DNA of 64,000 bases, from NCBI RefSeq assembly GCF_041200145.1, contig NZ_CP165734.1, forward strand, positions 4,960,001-5,024,000, written 5' to 3'. Both the position numbers and the translations under genes were made by a program. This document shows, one piece after another, positions 18,473-30,400 of the stretch (position 1 is the stretch's first letter; each line of letters starts with the position of its first letter). The DNA comes from Bradyrhizobium sp. LLZ17. Lineage in GTDB: Bacteria; Pseudomonadota; Alphaproteobacteria; Rhizobiales; Xanthobacteraceae. The notes beneath the pieces were generated by a model. The model was not told the origin of the DNA. It did not search any database and saw nothing but the letters and a program-made list of their open reading frames with translations.

Positions 18473-18778
18473 ATGATCAAATCCGAACTTGTTCAGCGTA
18501 TCGCCGAGCACAACCCGCATCTTTACCAGCGGGATGTCGAGAACATTGTGAATGCGATTCTCGAGGAGATCGTTGCGGCACTCGCGCGCGGAGACCGCGT
18601 CGAGCTGCGCGGCTTCGGAGCTTTCTCGGTGAAGCACCGCCCCGCACGCGCCGGTCGCAATCCACGCACCGGCGCCCATGTTCCTGTCGACCAGAAGAGC
18701 GTTCCGTTCTTCAAGACCGGCAAGGAAATGCGTGAGCGGCTCAATCGCGACCATCCGGATCCGGGCGCCCCGGACTGA
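18473..18778 (+). CDS. ihfB: Integration host factor subunit beta
   Basis: A 101-residue HU/IHF-family DNA-bending protein. The N-terminus [19 protein letters not shown], the core [15 protein letters not shown], and the DNA-inserting proline arm [12 protein letters not shown] are all present. It pairs with IhfA (not in this window). The C-terminal tail [11 protein letters not shown] is longer than the E. coli form, which is common in rhizobia. lapA follows 70 bases later. Confidence 0.95.
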   Translation: MIKSELVQRIAEHNPHLYQRDVENIVNAILEEIVAALARGDRVELRGFGAFSVKHRPARAGRNPRTGAHVPVDQKSVPFFKTGKEMRERLNRDHPDPGAPD

Positions 18779-18848
18779 GATCGACATCAGGATTCCTGCG
18801 GCCGCCAGCGATGCGGCCGACAGCTTGATTCAAGGCGAGCGAAGCGAG

Positions 18849-19241
18849 ATGCGAAAGTTCCTGACCGCGCTGATCGTGATTCCGCTGGGTTTGCTCCTGG
18901 TGATCTTCGCCGTGGCCAACCGGCATTTCGTCACGGTCTCGTTCGATCCTTTCATGTCGAACGATCCTGCACTCTCGGTCGCGTTGCCGCTGTTCCTGCT
19001 GCTGATCCTGGTGGCGGCTGTTGGCGTCATCGCCGGCGGTTGCGCCGTTTGGTTCGGCCAGCGACATTGGCGGCGCGCGGCCCGCCGGCATGAGGCGGAT
19101 GCACGGGCTGCTCGGGGCGAACTGGCCGGTTTGCGAGCCTCCACAGCCCCGGCCCGGCCGGATCAGCAGCGCCTTCCAGCCCCCTCCGGAGCGGGCCTTT
19201 ACGGGCCCGTCGGGCGAGACAAGCAGCGCGCGACGTTGTAG
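18849..19241 (+). CDS. LapA/DUF1049 family membrane protein
   Basis: A 130-residue inner-membrane protein with two transmembrane segments (about residues 2-22 and 41-65), the LapA (lipopolysaccharide assembly protein A) domain. In E. coli LapA cooperates with LapB to control lipopolysaccharide synthesis. The C-terminal part is Arg/Ala-rich and cytoplasmic. ATG 18849 is chosen because it begins just before the first membrane segment. The next gene is trpF, 80 bases on. Confidence 0.82.
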   Translation: MRKFLTALIVIPLGLLLVIFAVANRHFVTVSFDPFMSNDPALSVALPLFLLLILVAAVGVIAGGCAVWFGQRHWRRAARRHEADARAARGELAGLRASTAPARPDQQRLPAPSGAGLYGPVGRDKQRATL

Positions 19242-19321
19242 AAGCGGCCGCAACCGAAAGCCCGGTTTTCCGGCCGCGAGCCCGTGGCCTTCACCTGCTT
19301 TGAGCCCATATTCCCGAGATC

Positions 19322-19976
19322 ATGTCCCTGCTTGTCAAAATCTGCGGCCTGTCCACGCGCGAGACGCTCAAGATAGCGCTCGACGCGGGCGCCGACATGG
19401 TGGGATTCGTGTTCTTTCCGCCGTCGCCGCGGCATCTGACGCTCGAGGCCGGGCGCGATCTCGGCCGGCAGGTGGAGCGGCGCGCGCTCAAGGTGGCGCT
19501 CACGGTCGATGCCGATGACGCAACGCTCGACAACATCATGGACGCGCTGTCGCCCGACATGTTTCAGCTCCACGGCCAGGAGAGCGTCGCTCGCGTGCGT
19601 GACATCAAGCAGAGGTTCGGCCGCCCCGCGATGAAGGTCGTCCCGGTCGCAGCCACCGCCGATCTCGCCGTGCTGCCCGGCTACGCCGCGGTCGCCGACC
19701 GTATCCTGTTCGACGCACGCGCGCCAAAAGACGCGACCCGGCCGGGCGGGCTGGGCGCGCCGTTCGATTGGCGCCTGCTCGAGAACCTCGAGCTGAACTT
19801 GCCGTATATGGTCTCGGGCGGCCTGCATGCAGGCAACGTCGCCGAAGCCGTTCGCCTCACCGGCGCCGGCGGCGTCGACGTGTCCTCCGGTGTCGGAGCG
19901 CCCCCGGCGTGAAGGATCCGGAGATGATCAAGTCCTTCATTCGCGCGAGCCGCGCCACGCAAGAGTTGAGCGTCCG

Positions 19977-19980
<4 letters not shown>
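19322..19980 (+). pseudogene. trpF: Phosphoribosylanthranilate isomerase, frameshifted near the C-terminus
   Basis: TrpF isomerises N-(5-phosphoribosyl)anthranilate in tryptophan synthesis. It has the TIM-barrel starts MSLLVKICGLSTRETL (catalytic Cys in KICGL), FVFFPPSPRHL, and the phosphate site GGVDVSSGV. At about 19894-19897 one base, probably a G, is missing. The read frame ends early at GAPPA, while the expected tail [17 protein letters not shown] continues in the next frame and stops at 19980, overlapping the trpB ATG as ATGA. Adding one base gives 219 residues, the normal length. Without the tail the final helix is lost. A sequencing error or recent decay is possible. Confidence 0.85.
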
Positions 19981-21190
<1,210 letters not shown>

Positions 21191-21194
<4 letters not shown>

Positions 21195-22027
21195 CCACGC
21201 GTATCGACACCCGTTTTGCCGAGCTGAAGACAGCGGGCCGCTCGGCTTTCGTCACTTTCCTGATGGCGGGCGATCCCGATCCGGCGACGTCGCTCGATAT
21301 CATCAAGGCGCTGCCGAAGGCGGGTGCCGATTTGATCGAGATCGGAATGCCTTTCACCGATCCGATGGCCGACGGTCCGTCGATCCAGGCCGCGGGCTTG
21401 CGCGCGCTCAAGGCCGGCATGACGCTGAAGAAGACACTCGATCTCGTGCGCGGCTTTCGTAAGGACGACAACGCGACGCCGATCGTGCTGATGGGCTACT
21501 ACAATCCGATCTACATCTATGGCGTCGACAAGTTTCTCGTCGACGCCAAGAGCGCCGGCATCGATGGTCTCATCATCGTCGACCTGCCGCCTGAGGAAGA
21601 CGACGAGCTCTGCCTGCCCGCGATGAAGGCCGGCCTCAACTTCATTCGGCTGGCAACGCCGACCACCGACGACAAGCGTCTGCCGGCCGTGCTCGCGAAC
21701 ACCTCGGGCTTCGTCTACTACGTCTCGATCACCGGCATCACCGGTGCTGCATCTGCGGACTCCGCGGCGGTCAGCGAGGCGGTTGCCCGTATCAAGCGGC
21801 ACACACAACTGCCGGTCTGCGTCGGCTTCGGCATCCGCACGCCGGAGACCGCCCGCGCCATCGCCTCGCATGCCAATGGCGCGGTGGTCGGCACCGCGCT
21901 GGTCGATGCCCTCAAGAACAGCCTCGATGCGGAAGGCCGGGCGACCGCCAAGACCGTCAAGGCCGTCGCCGAACTGACGGCGTCCCTGGCCGAGGGCGTC
22001 AAGGGCGCGCGAGCTGCGGCGGAATAG
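21191..22027 (+). CDS. trpA: Tryptophan synthase alpha chain
   Basis: A 278-residue TIM-barrel enzyme that splits indole-3-glycerol phosphate to indole. The catalytic Glu lies in [16 protein letters not shown] and the Asp in [13 protein letters not shown]; the phosphate loop is GFGIRTPE. The start is GTG, overlapping the trpB stop (GTGA), so the two are translationally coupled. The gene is intact although trpF and trpB before it are not. Confidence 0.95.
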
Positions 22028-22137
22028 GCCATAATTCCGCTTTCAGGGCGGGCGACACGGCGGCTTGCCGGGGCAAGGTCCGGCGGCCATATATCCTTCA
22101 GGCGATCCCAGAGCGGGTTCGCACATCGGAGCAAACC

Positions 22138-23080
22138 ATGAACTGGCTTACCAATGTGGTCCGGCCGAAGATCCGCAACATGCTGCGGCGGGAGACGCCG
22201 GAGAATCTGTGGATCAAGTGCCCGGATTCCGGACAGCTGGTGTTCTACAAGGACGTCGAGGCCAACCAGTTCGTCATTCCCGGCTCGAACTACCACATGC
22301 GCATGGGCGCGGTGGCGCGGCTGAAGTCGGTCTTCGACAACGAGACCTGGTTCGACGTCGCGCTGCCCGATGTCACGCCCGACCCACTCAAGTTCCGCGA
22401 TGAGAAGAAATACGTCGATCGTATCAAGGATGCGCGCGCGCGGACCAACCTGAACGACGCCGTCAAGGTCGGCTACGGCAAGCTCGAAGGTGCCGCCGTC
22501 GTCATCGCCGTACAGGATTTCGATTTCATGGGCGGTTCGCTCGGCATGGCCGCCGGCGAAGCCCTGGTGCGCGGGCTCGAGCTCGCCGTCGAAAAAGAAG
22601 TCGCCTTTCATCGTGTTCGCAGCGTCCGGCGGCGCACGCATGCAGGAAGGCATCCTGTCGCTGATGCAGATGCCGCGCACCACCGTCGCCGTGCAGATGC
22701 TGCGCGAGGCAAAGCAGCCCTACATCGTCGTGCTGACCAACCCGACCACCGGCGGCGTCACGGCGTCCTATGCGATGCTCGGTGACATCCAGATCGCCGA
22801 GCCCGGCGCGCTGATCGGCTTTGCCGGTGCGCGCGTGATCGAACAGACCATCCGCGAAAAATTGCCGGAGGGTTTCCAGCGCGCCGAGTACCTGAAGGAT
22901 CACGGCATGGTCGACATGGTCGTGCATCGCCATGATTTGCGGCCGACTCTGGCGCGGCTCTGCCGTCTGCTGACCAAGGCGCCGGCGCCGGAGAGCGCGG
23001 CGAAATCGGCGCAGCCGGTGACGAACCCGGCACAGATCGCCGTGCCGGCGGAAGTGGCGCCGGCCGCGCCGCACGCGTGA
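22138..23080 (+). pseudogene. accD: Acetyl-CoA carboxylase carboxyltransferase subunit beta, frameshifted
   Basis: AccD carries half of the carboxyltransferase that makes malonyl-CoA for fatty-acid synthesis. A run of five A at 22592-22596 carries one extra base. The frame changes from ...GLELAVEK into a short wrong tail, while the true sequence [20 protein letters not shown] continues one frame over to 23080. Removing one A gives 313 residues, the usual length. The N-terminal ribbon keeps only one cysteine (WIKCPDSG...FVIPGSNYH), as in other rhizobial AccD proteins, so it probably binds no zinc. The gene is normally essential. It overlaps folC by four bases. Confidence 0.88.
22592..22596 (+). 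other. accD +1 lesion in A homopolymer
   Basis: GAAAAAGAAG where GAAAAGAAG would restore the conserved reading frame. The shift required is +1, not the -1 slip usually promoted by A-rich heptamers. Confidence 0.8.
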
Positions 23081-24420
23081 ACGGCTCCGCTGACAATGCA
23101 AAGTCGTCGCTCGACGCATTGATCGGGCGGCTATCGGCCCTGCATCAGAAGCGCATCGATCTCGGGCTCGAGCGGATGCACCGCCTGCTCGAACGGCTCG
23201 GGCATCCCGAACGCAAGCTGCCGCCGGTGATTCACATCGCCGGCACCAATGGCAAAGGCTCGACGCTCGCCTATCTGCGCGCGACGCTGGAGGCCGCCGG
23301 CTTGCGCGTCCACGCCTACACCTCGCCCTATCTGGTCCGCATCAACGAATGTTTTCGGCTCGGCCGCGCCGGTGGCGGGGTGCTCGTCGGCGACGACGAA
23401 TTGCGCGCGGCGCTGGAACAGGTCGAGCGCGTCAATGCCGGAGAACCCGCGACATTGTTCGAGCTCAAGACCGCGGCTGCGTTCCATCTGTTTGCACAGA
23501 ACCCCGCAGACGCGGTGCTGCTCGAAGTCGGGCTCGGCGGTCGGCTCGATTCGACCAATGTGGTCGATACCCCGGCGGCCTGCGTGATCACGCCGGTCAG
23601 CATGGATCACATGGATTTCCTTGGGCCCACGCTGACGTCGATTGCCGGCGAGAAGGCTGCGATCATCAAGCGCGGCGTGCCCGTGATCTCGGCCGAGCAG
23701 GCGCCGGAGGCGATGGCGGTGATCGAGGCGGAGGCCAAGCGCATGCGGGCGCCGCTGTTTGCGGCGGGCGAAAGCTGGCACGTCAATGTCGAGCGCGGGC
23801 GTCTGGTCTATTCCGACGATCGCGGCCTGATGGATCTCACAGCGCCTCGGCTGTTCGGCCGCCACCAGTTCGACAATGCGGGCCTGGCAATCGCGACGCT
23901 GCGCGCGATCAGCGCCTTCAAGGTCAGTCAAGCAGCGTTCGAGGCCGGCATCGTCGGCGCGGAATGGCCGGCGCGGATGCAGCGCATCACCGCAGGCGAG
24001 CTGCTTGGATGGGGACCGCAGGGGTCGGAGATCTGGCTCGATGGCGGCCACAATGCCGAAGGCGGCCGCGTCGCCGCGGCTGCGCTCGGCGACCTGGAAG
24101 AGCGCGTGTCGCGGCCGCTGGTGGTGATCGCGGGCATGATGGCCAACAAGGACGCGCCGGCGTTTCTCGCCAATTTCGCCGGCCTCACCCGTCACATCAT
24201 TGCGGTGCCGATCCCCGACACGGAGGATCCGATGCCGGTCGATCGCCTCGCAGACGCCGCGCGCGGCCTCGGCATGCGCGTCGAGACCGCGCCCGGGATC
24301 GAGGCCGCGCTGCGTGCATTGGCCAAGCTCGCCTATGAGGTGCCGCCGCGGATCCTGATCACCGGCTCTCTGTATTTGGCCGGCCATGTGCTCGCCATCA
24401 ACGGCACGCCTCCTGCGTAA
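23077..24420 (+). CDS. folC: Bifunctional folylpolyglutamate/dihydrofolate synthase
   Basis: A 447-residue Mur-ligase-family enzyme that adds glutamate to dihydropteroate and folates. The P-loop is [11 protein letters not shown], the folate-binding [11 protein letters not shown] follows, and the C-terminal ligase part has [12 protein letters not shown] and the RxxP-type ITGSLYLAG end. The start is GTG 23077, overlapping the accD stop. The gene is intact. Confidence 0.94.
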   Translation: MNGSADNAKSSLDALIGRLSALHQKRIDLGLERMHRLLERLGHPERKLPPVIHIAGTNGKGSTLAYLRATLEAAGLRVHAYTSPYLVRINECFRLGRAGGGVLVGDDELRAALEQVERVNAGEPATLFELKTAAAFHLFAQNPADAVLLEVGLGGRLDSTNVVDTPAACVITPVSMDHMDFLGPTLTSIAGEKAAIIKRGVPVISAEQAPEAMAVIEAEAKRMRAPLFAAGESWHVNVERGRLVYSDDRGLMDLTAPRLFGRHQFDNAGLAIATLRAISAFKVSQAAFEAGIVGAEWPARMQRITAGELLGWGPQGSEIWLDGGHNAEGGRVAAAALGDLEERVSRPLVVIAGMMANKDAPAFLANFAGLTRHIIAVPIPDTEDPMPVDRLADAARGLGMRVETAPGIEAALRALAKLAYEVPPRILITGSLYLAGHVLAINGTPPA

Positions 24421-24425
24421 GCCTT

Positions 24426-24543
24426 TCGTGTCCCGGACAAGCGCAGCGAAGCGGAGCGCAGATCCGGGACCCAGTAAAGTCGCATAGGCCCCGGCTCTGC
24501 AGCGCACCGCTGAAGAAGCGCTGCGCTGCGTCCGGGGCACGAG
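24426..24543. repeat. Intergenic repeat between folC and phosphoesterase gene
   Basis: The segment opens with CGTGTCCCGGACAAGCGCAG and closes with GCTGCGTCCGGGGCACGAG; the ends are largely inverted copies. It is a typical dispersed palindromic element and no gene is seen in it. Confidence 0.7.
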
Positions 24544-24550
24544 ACAGGAA

Positions 24551-25297
24551 ATGACAATGCGTTTTGCCGCGATTGCCGACATCCACGGAAACTACCTCGC
24601 GCTGGAGGCGGTGCTCGCCGACATCCACGCACACGGCATTGCCGACATCGTCGATCTCGGCGACATGCTGAGCGGACCGCTCGACGCACGGCGGACCATC
24701 GAGATCCTGATGCAGCTCGAGGCCGTGCACGTGCTCGGCAATCACGACCGCTATCTGCTCGACCGTCCCCCGGAGAAGATGGGGTCGTGGGACCGCCCCG
24801 CGCATGCGCAGCTCGATGCCGCGCATCTCGACTGGCTGCGCGCCCAGCCGGCGACGCGCGTGTTTCGCGACCAGGTCTTGCTTTGCCACGCGACGCCGGA
24901 CAATGACGAGGTCTACTGGCTCGACACGGTGCACCCCGACGGCACGGTCGCGATGTCGCCGCTGGATCGTATCGAGCAGCTCGCACAAGGCGTCACGCAG
25001 TCCCTCATCCTCTGCGCCCACACCCATCTCGCCCGCAGCGTGCGATTGCGCGGCGGTCGTCTGATCGTCAATCCCGGCAGCGTCGGCAGCCCCGGCTATC
25101 GCGCCAAGCATCCGTTCCCGCATGTCGTCGAAGCCGGCACGCCGCACGCGCGCTATGCGATCATGGAGTTGGCCCGCGAAGGCTGGTGCGTGACGTTCCG
25201 CCAGGTGCCCTACGATCATGAGGCGATGGCAGAGCTGGCGCGTAAAAACGGCCAGCCCACGCTCGCGGCGGCATTGGCCACGGGCTGGATTGGGTAA
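24551..25297 (+). CDS. Metallophosphoesterase family protein
   Basis: A 248-residue calcineurin-like phosphoesterase of the YfcE/MJ0936 type. Metal-binding motifs are in order: DIHGN (about residue 10), GD in DLGDMLSGP, GNHDRY, the single His in LLCHATPD, and the CAHTHL motif near residue 158. It binds two metal ions; the substrate (phosphodiester, nucleotide or phosphoprotein) cannot be told. The start at 24551 gives MTMRFAAIADIHGN; MRFAAIAD two codons later is equally plausible. Confidence 0.88.
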   Translation: MTMRFAAIADIHGNYLALEAVLADIHAHGIADIVDLGDMLSGPLDARRTIEILMQLEAVHVLGNHDRYLLDRPPEKMGSWDRPAHAQLDAAHLDWLRAQPATRVFRDQVLLCHATPDNDEVYWLDTVHPDGTVAMSPLDRIEQLAQGVTQSLILCAHTHLARSVRLRGGRLIVNPGSVGSPGYRAKHPFPHVVEAGTPHARYAIMELAREGWCVTFRQVPYDHEAMAELARKNGQPTLAAALATGWIG

Positions 25298-25372
25298 GCT
25301 TTTTGCTGCAAGCCGTACGCACCCTGCCGATTGACACCTATGACAGGCGCGCATGTAGAATGCGCGTCAGGC

Positions 25373-25816
25373 ATGGGGGTCATCGCAGTGAACCACGAAG
25401 AGACCTGGCGCGCAGAATACGGGATCGAAACATCGGCGAACCCGAACGTCGTCTGGAGCATCTTTCAGGATGTGCGTGGATGGAAGACCTGGAACACAGG
25501 CATCGAGCACATCGAGATCGACGGGCCGTTCGCGACCGGAACGTGGTTCACGATGAAGCCGCCCGGACAGGAGACGCTTCGATCACGACTGATCGAAGTT
25601 CGCGAGAACCAATGTTTCGTGGACGAGACCAATGTCGGACCGCTTACCATCACGGTCGCGCATCGCATCGAATCGCTTGGTGTCGGGCGCACCCGCATCG
25701 TTTATGCGGCCCAAGCGAACGGGCCCGGCGCTGCCGAGATCGGCCCCGCCGTTGCGTCCGATTTTCCGGAGGTCCTTGCAGCCCTCGCCAAGCTTGCTGA
25801 AACAAGGTCGGCATGA
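25373..25816 (+). CDS. SRPBCC family protein
   Basis: A 147-residue START/Bet v1-like (polyketide cyclase/AHSA1-type) protein that should bind a hydrophobic ligand in a helix-grip fold. Visible are the N-terminal strand-helix YGIETSANPNVVWSIFQDV, the HIEIDGPFATGTWFTMKPP region, and the C-terminal helix EVLAALAKLAETRSA. The start is uncertain: ATG 25373 or GTG 25388, and a longer frame begins at 25331. No functional partner is visible nearby. Confidence 0.75.
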   Translation: MGVIAVNHEETWRAEYGIETSANPNVVWSIFQDVRGWKTWNTGIEHIEIDGPFATGTWFTMKPPGQETLRSRLIEVRENQCFVDETNVGPLTITVAHRIESLGVGRTRIVYAAQANGPGAAEIGPAVASDFPEVLAALAKLAETRSA

Positions 25817-25897
25817 CGGCACGGGCGCCGTGGTTTGTCCGAGCGTGCGGCAGCCCTGCGGTGGTCTTCCGGGCAACGTCCGCCAGTTCGATCCGGC

Positions 25898-26962
25898 CTA
25901 CAGCTGCTGCAGCATCTTCATGGGATCGGCGACCTTCTGCTTCAGCTGCTCGAAGGTGCACTGGCGCGGCGCCTTGTCGGGACGCCAGCGCAGGATCGAA
26001 GTGCCGTGGCGGAAGCGCTCGCCGCTGAAATGGTCGTAGCAGACTTCTATGACGAGCTTCGGCTTGAGGGGGCACCACTTCGCCGAGCGTTCGGTCGACC
26101 ATCGGCTCGGGCCGCCCGGTGCGTTGCCGGTGAAGCCGGGTTCGCCGATCAGCGCCTCGAGCCGCTCGGTCAGCTCAAGCTTCTCGTCCGCCTTGATCGC
26201 CGAGGTGAAGCCGACATGGTGCAGCAAGCCCTTGTCGTCGTAGAGGCCGAGCAGCAGCGAGCCGACCACCTTGCGACCGGCGATCTTGTTGGTCGCATAG
26301 CGAAAGCCGCCGATCACGCAATCGGCGCTGCGGAATTTCTTGATCTTCTGCATGCCGTCGCGCGTGCCCGCCTGATAGGGCAGGTCGATGCGCTTGGCGA
26401 TCACGCCGTCCGAACCACCGCCTGATTGCGCCAGCCATTTCGTCGCAATGGCGTAGCTCGCAGCGGACGGTGAGAGACGGAAGATGCTGCCCTTCAGATT
26501 GGCTTTCGCAAACGCTTCCAAGGCCGGCCGTCGCTCGCTGAGCGGCTTCTCGGCGAGCTGTTTCTCCTTCACGGTCGCGAGCAGGTCGAAAACGAGATAG
26601 AGCGCCGGCGTTTCCTGGGACAGCTTCTTCACACGGCTTGCGGCGGGATGAATCCGCTGCAACAGCGCGTCGAAGGAGAAGCCCTTGCCCTGCGGCACGA
26701 CAATCTCGCCGTCGAGCGCGAAGCGATCGGCTTTCAGCTTCAGGGCCGCGGCAACAATTTCAGGAAAATAGCGCGCGAGATCCTCGCCGGACTTGGAGCG
26801 CAGATCGACCCGGTCGCCATCGCGCGACAGCAGACAGCGAAAGCCATCCCATTTTGGTTCGTACTGCCATTCGGCGCCGCGCGGGATCGCATCGACCGAG
26901 CGCGCCTCCATCGCAACGAGCGAGCCGGATTTACGCGGGCGCTTTCGGGGAGGGGCGGGCAA
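25898..26962 (-). CDS. ATP-dependent DNA ligase
   Basis: A 354-residue ligase of the LigC/LigD-ligase type. The adenylated lysine lies in YEPKWDGFR (KxDG, about residues 35-43). Motif III is ALDGEIVV, motif IV is SDGVIAKRIDLPY, and the OB-fold end carries RFRHGTSILRWRPDK. The phosphoesterase and primase domains of LigD are absent, so it resembles the stand-alone LigC used in back-up end-joining or repair. A Ku gene is not in this window. The basic N-terminus (PPRKRPRKSG) may help bind DNA. It is on the same strand as trxA but separated by a hairpin. Confidence 0.88.
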   Translation of the reverse strand: MPAPPRKRPRKSGSLVAMEARSVDAIPRGAEWQYEPKWDGFRCLLSRDGDRVDLRSKSGEDLARYFPEIVAAALKLKADRFALDGEIVVPQGKGFSFDALLQRIHPAASRVKKLSQETPALYLVFDLLATVKEKQLAEKPLSERRPALEAFAKANLKGSIFRLSPSAASYAIATKWLAQSGGGSDGVIAKRIDLPYQAGTRDGMQKIKKFRSADCVIGGFRYATNKIAGRKVVGSLLLGLYDDKGLLHHVGFTSAIKADEKLELTERLEALIGEPGFTGNAPGGPSRWSTERSAKWCPLKPKLVIEVCYDHFSGERFRHGTSILRWRPDKAPRQCTFEQLKQKVADPMKMLQQL

Positions 26963-27004
26963 GGACAGGGCTCATGATACGCAGGACATGCCCCTTCAAC
27001 GCAA

Positions 27005-27027
27005 ACGGCCGGCATTTCGCCGGCCGT
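27005..27027 (-). terminator. Candidate terminator after trxA
   Basis: ACGGCCGGC and GCCGGCCGT form a nine-base stem with loop ATTTC (GAAAT on the minus strand), about 30 bases beyond the trxA stop on the minus strand. Only a short TTT follows, so termination strength is uncertain. Confidence 0.6.
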
Positions 27028-27056
27028 GTCGAAAATAATTGTGTCCGCGGAGCGGA

Positions 27057-27377
27057 TCAGACCGCGGAGGTGATCCACTGCTGCAGCTTCGCCTTCGGCG
27101 CCGCGCCGACCTGGCGGGAAGCCATCTCGCCGCCCTTGAAGATCATCAGGGTCGGAATCGACATCACGCCGTATTTCGACGCGGTCTTGGGGCTCTCGTC
27201 GACGTTGAGCTTGACGATCTTGACCTTGTCGCCCATCGCGCCGGCGATCTCGTCCAGCGCGGGTGCGATCATGCGGCAGGGGCCGCACCATTCGGCCCAG
27301 AAATCCACGACCACCGGGCCGTTCGCCTTGAGCACTTCGGCTTCGAAATCAGTGTCGGAAACCTTACCAACGGCCAT
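27057..27377 (-). CDS. trxA: Thioredoxin
   Basis: A 106-residue thioredoxin with the redox site WCGPC (Cys31, Cys34), Asp25 in VVVDFWAEW, and the cis-proline loop [12 protein letters not shown]. It is a general protein disulfide reductase and electron donor for ribonucleotide reductase and peroxidases. It follows addA by 62 bases on the same strand, an order conserved in rhizobia. Intact. Confidence 0.97.
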   Translation of the reverse strand: MAVGKVSDTDFEAEVLKANGPVVVDFWAEWCGPCRMIAPALDEIAGAMGDKVKIVKLNVDESPKTASKYGVMSIPTLMIFKGGEMASRQVGAAPKAKLQQWITSAV

Positions 27378-27439
27378 GGAGATACCTCGTACCTGAGAGA
27401 ACGGCGCGACGGGAATCGCGCCAAGATCATGGCGTCAAC

Positions 27440-30400
27440 CTATGAATGGCTCCTTGCCGGGTCAAGGACGCTCACACCGAGATGAAGGGATGCCAGTGCC
27501 GCGTCCAGCGCGGGCGCGGAAATCTCCATATATTCAAGGGCCTCGGTCCAGAGCAGGACGGCGCGCACCGGCTTCTGGGGATAAAGCCGGGCCAGCACCG
27601 CCCGGTACAACGCAAGCTGCCGGACATACGCCGCGCGCGCCTCGGCGGCGGTCTTGGGCGGGCTCTGGTTGGTCTTGAAATCGACGATCAGGACCTCGTC
27701 CGACGTCACCACCAGCCGGTCGATCTGGCCCGACACCAGCGTCGGCGGCCGGCCCGGCCGCTCCAGCCGGCCGACAATGGCGACCTCCGCCCGGCTGCCG
27801 GCGGCAAGACGGCTGCAGATCGCGGCTCGGCGATCAGCACGAGCACCTTGTCGGCGAGCGCGGCGCGGTCAGCCTCGGTCCAGTCGGCGGCGTTGCGCGC
27901 CATGAAGCCGAGCGCGGCCTCGCGCCGGCGCTCGCTGGCGATGTCGGGCAGGGATTGCAGCAGCCGGTGCACCAGCGTGCCGCGTTGCAGCGCCAGCGCG
28001 CGCGACTGGACTGATTCGCCGCTCCGGACCGCGCGGCCTACCTCGGCCGACTGCCCGGACGGGCGCACCGCATCATCCTCGAGGCTCTCGCGTGGCCCCG
28101 GCGTCCGCAGCCAGTCCGGCAGCGCGAGCGTCCGGTCCACCGACGCCGCCGGCGTTCCCTGGGCTGCGACATCCTCCGGCCGGGCGAATCGCGTCACCTT
28201 GCCAAGCGGGGTCTCGCTCGTCTGCTTGTCGAGGCCGGAGCCGGCGAGCCCGGTGTCGATCAGGTCGTACCAGCTGAGCTTGCGCACCGCCTTCCGGTTG
28301 CCCGGCAGGCAGCCACCGACGATCAAACGGTCGGCCGCGCGCGTCATTGCGACGTAGAGCAGACGACGGTACTCGTCCTCGGTCTCCTCGAGCATCGCGT
28401 TGCGTGCCTCGGCGACCGGCTTCGGATCGTCGGCCTTGCGGCCGGCCCAGACCACGACCTCGCCGCCATTGCCGCGCGGCACCTGGATCAACTGCAGCCG
28501 CTGGCTATCGGAGGGCGAAGAGGTGGTATCGACCATGAACACGACCGAGGCCTCCAGGCCTTTGGCGCCGTGCACAGTCATCACCCGCACCTCGTCGCGC
28601 GAGATCTCCATGTCGCGCTTCACCTCAGTGTCGGCCGCGCGCAGCCAGGCCATGAAACCTTGCAGCGAGGCCGGCGCCTTGCGCTCGTAGTTCAGTGCGA
28701 GCTCCAGAAACTCGTCGAGCGCGTCGTTGGCCTCGTGGCCGAGCCGGCGCAGGATGCGCGCACGACCGCCATCGCCCCCCAGCAGCCAGGCATAGAAGGC
28801 GAACGGCGTCTCCTCGCGCGCACGCGCCTCGCAGGCTTCGAGCCGGCGCAGTGCGGTCGCGAACTTTTCGTTGCCTGTCGCCTGTTCGCCGAGCGCGCGG
28901 CGCAGCGATCCCTTGCGATCCCAGGCAAGCTGGAACAGATCATCCTCGTCGAGCCCGAACAGCGGGCTTTTCAGCGCGACCGCGAGCGCAAGGTCATCCT
29001 GCGGCAGCAGCAGCGCATCCGCGAGGTTCATCAGATCGATGATCGCGATGTGCTCGGTGAGCTTGAGCCGGTCGGCGCCGGCGACAGGAATGTTGGCGTG
29101 CTTCAAGGCCTGGATCACGGCGTCGAACGCATTGCCGCGGCGACGCACCAGGATCAGCATGTCGCCATAGCCCAGCGGGCGGCGTTCGCCTTCATGGCCC
29201 GTCAGCGTGCCGCTCTCGACCAGCCGCTTGATCTCGGCCTGGATGCGGCGAGAGAGCTTGACTTCCGGACTGGTGACGGCGACGCCGTCGAACGGCGCCC
29301 GCCAGCCCTCGATGTCCTGGCGGTCGTCGGCTTCCGCAAGGTCCCACAGCTCGATCACACTTGGACCGGCGTCGCTGAGCGCATTGTGCAGGGGATGGCC
29401 GATGTCGACCGAATGGATGCTCTTGTAGATCGCGGGCTCGCGGAACACGTGGTCGACCGAGTGCAGGATCGCCGCGCCGGAACGGAACGAATAGGTGAAG
29501 GCGACAGGATCGAATTTCAGCCCGGCCGCGGTGAACTTGCGGTGCAGCTCGCGCCGCCGCGCATCGAACTCCCGGGGCTGAGCGCCCTGAAACGAGAAGA
29601 TCGACTGCTTCTCGTCGCCCACGGCGAAGACGGTGCGGTTGAGGCCTTCGCGGGCGCCTGCGCCGGCCGTGAATTCCGAGATGATGTGCGCGACGATGTC
29701 CCATTGCCGGGGGCTGGTGTCCTGCGCCTCGTCAATCAGGACATGGTCGACGCCACGATCGAGCTTGTAGTGCACCCAGCCCGAGGCGACGCGGTCGAGC
29801 ATCGCCAGCGTCTTGTCGATCAGGTCGTCGTAATCGAGCAGCCCGCGCTCCTGCTTCTCGCGCCGGTAGTTCGCGGCGGCGGCGGTGGCGATATGCAGGA
29901 GGGCGGCGGTCCGGTCGCGCACAGTCACGGCGCGGCGCTTCTCGATCAAAGCGTCAAGACGCTGCGCCTCGTTCTCGAACAGGCGGGCCACGGACGGATT
30001 GTGATCGCAAAACTTCTTGGTCAGCACCGCCTTGCGCGGCAGCTTTTTCGTCGGTGAAGAAGACGCAGAGATAGGCATCGACCTGCGCGCTGCCTGAAAA
30101 GACCATTGCCTCGCGCAGACGGCCCGCCTGGTCGTTGTCGGATTTGCTGCCGTCGCTCAGCGCAAAGGCGATGTCCTCCCAGTGCGACCGTGGCAGGAAC
30201 GGGCCGTCGACGATCTCGTTCTCGAGGCCTTCGATGCGATCGTTCGCATCGATGCCCAGCACCGCCGTCATCTGCGCGGCAGCGGCTTCAGCGTTGCCGG
30301 CCTCGTCGGTCCAGGCCATGAAATGGTCACGGCTCAGACAAGCCTCGCGCACGACCTCCTTGAAGGTGACATCGGCGGCGCTCGCCATCGCGGTCAAAAG

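Noticed and set aside
22592..22596. Programmed frameshifting in accD
   Set aside because: The needed shift is +1, no stimulatory structure or stop-codon context is seen, and similar lesions occur in unrelated genes.
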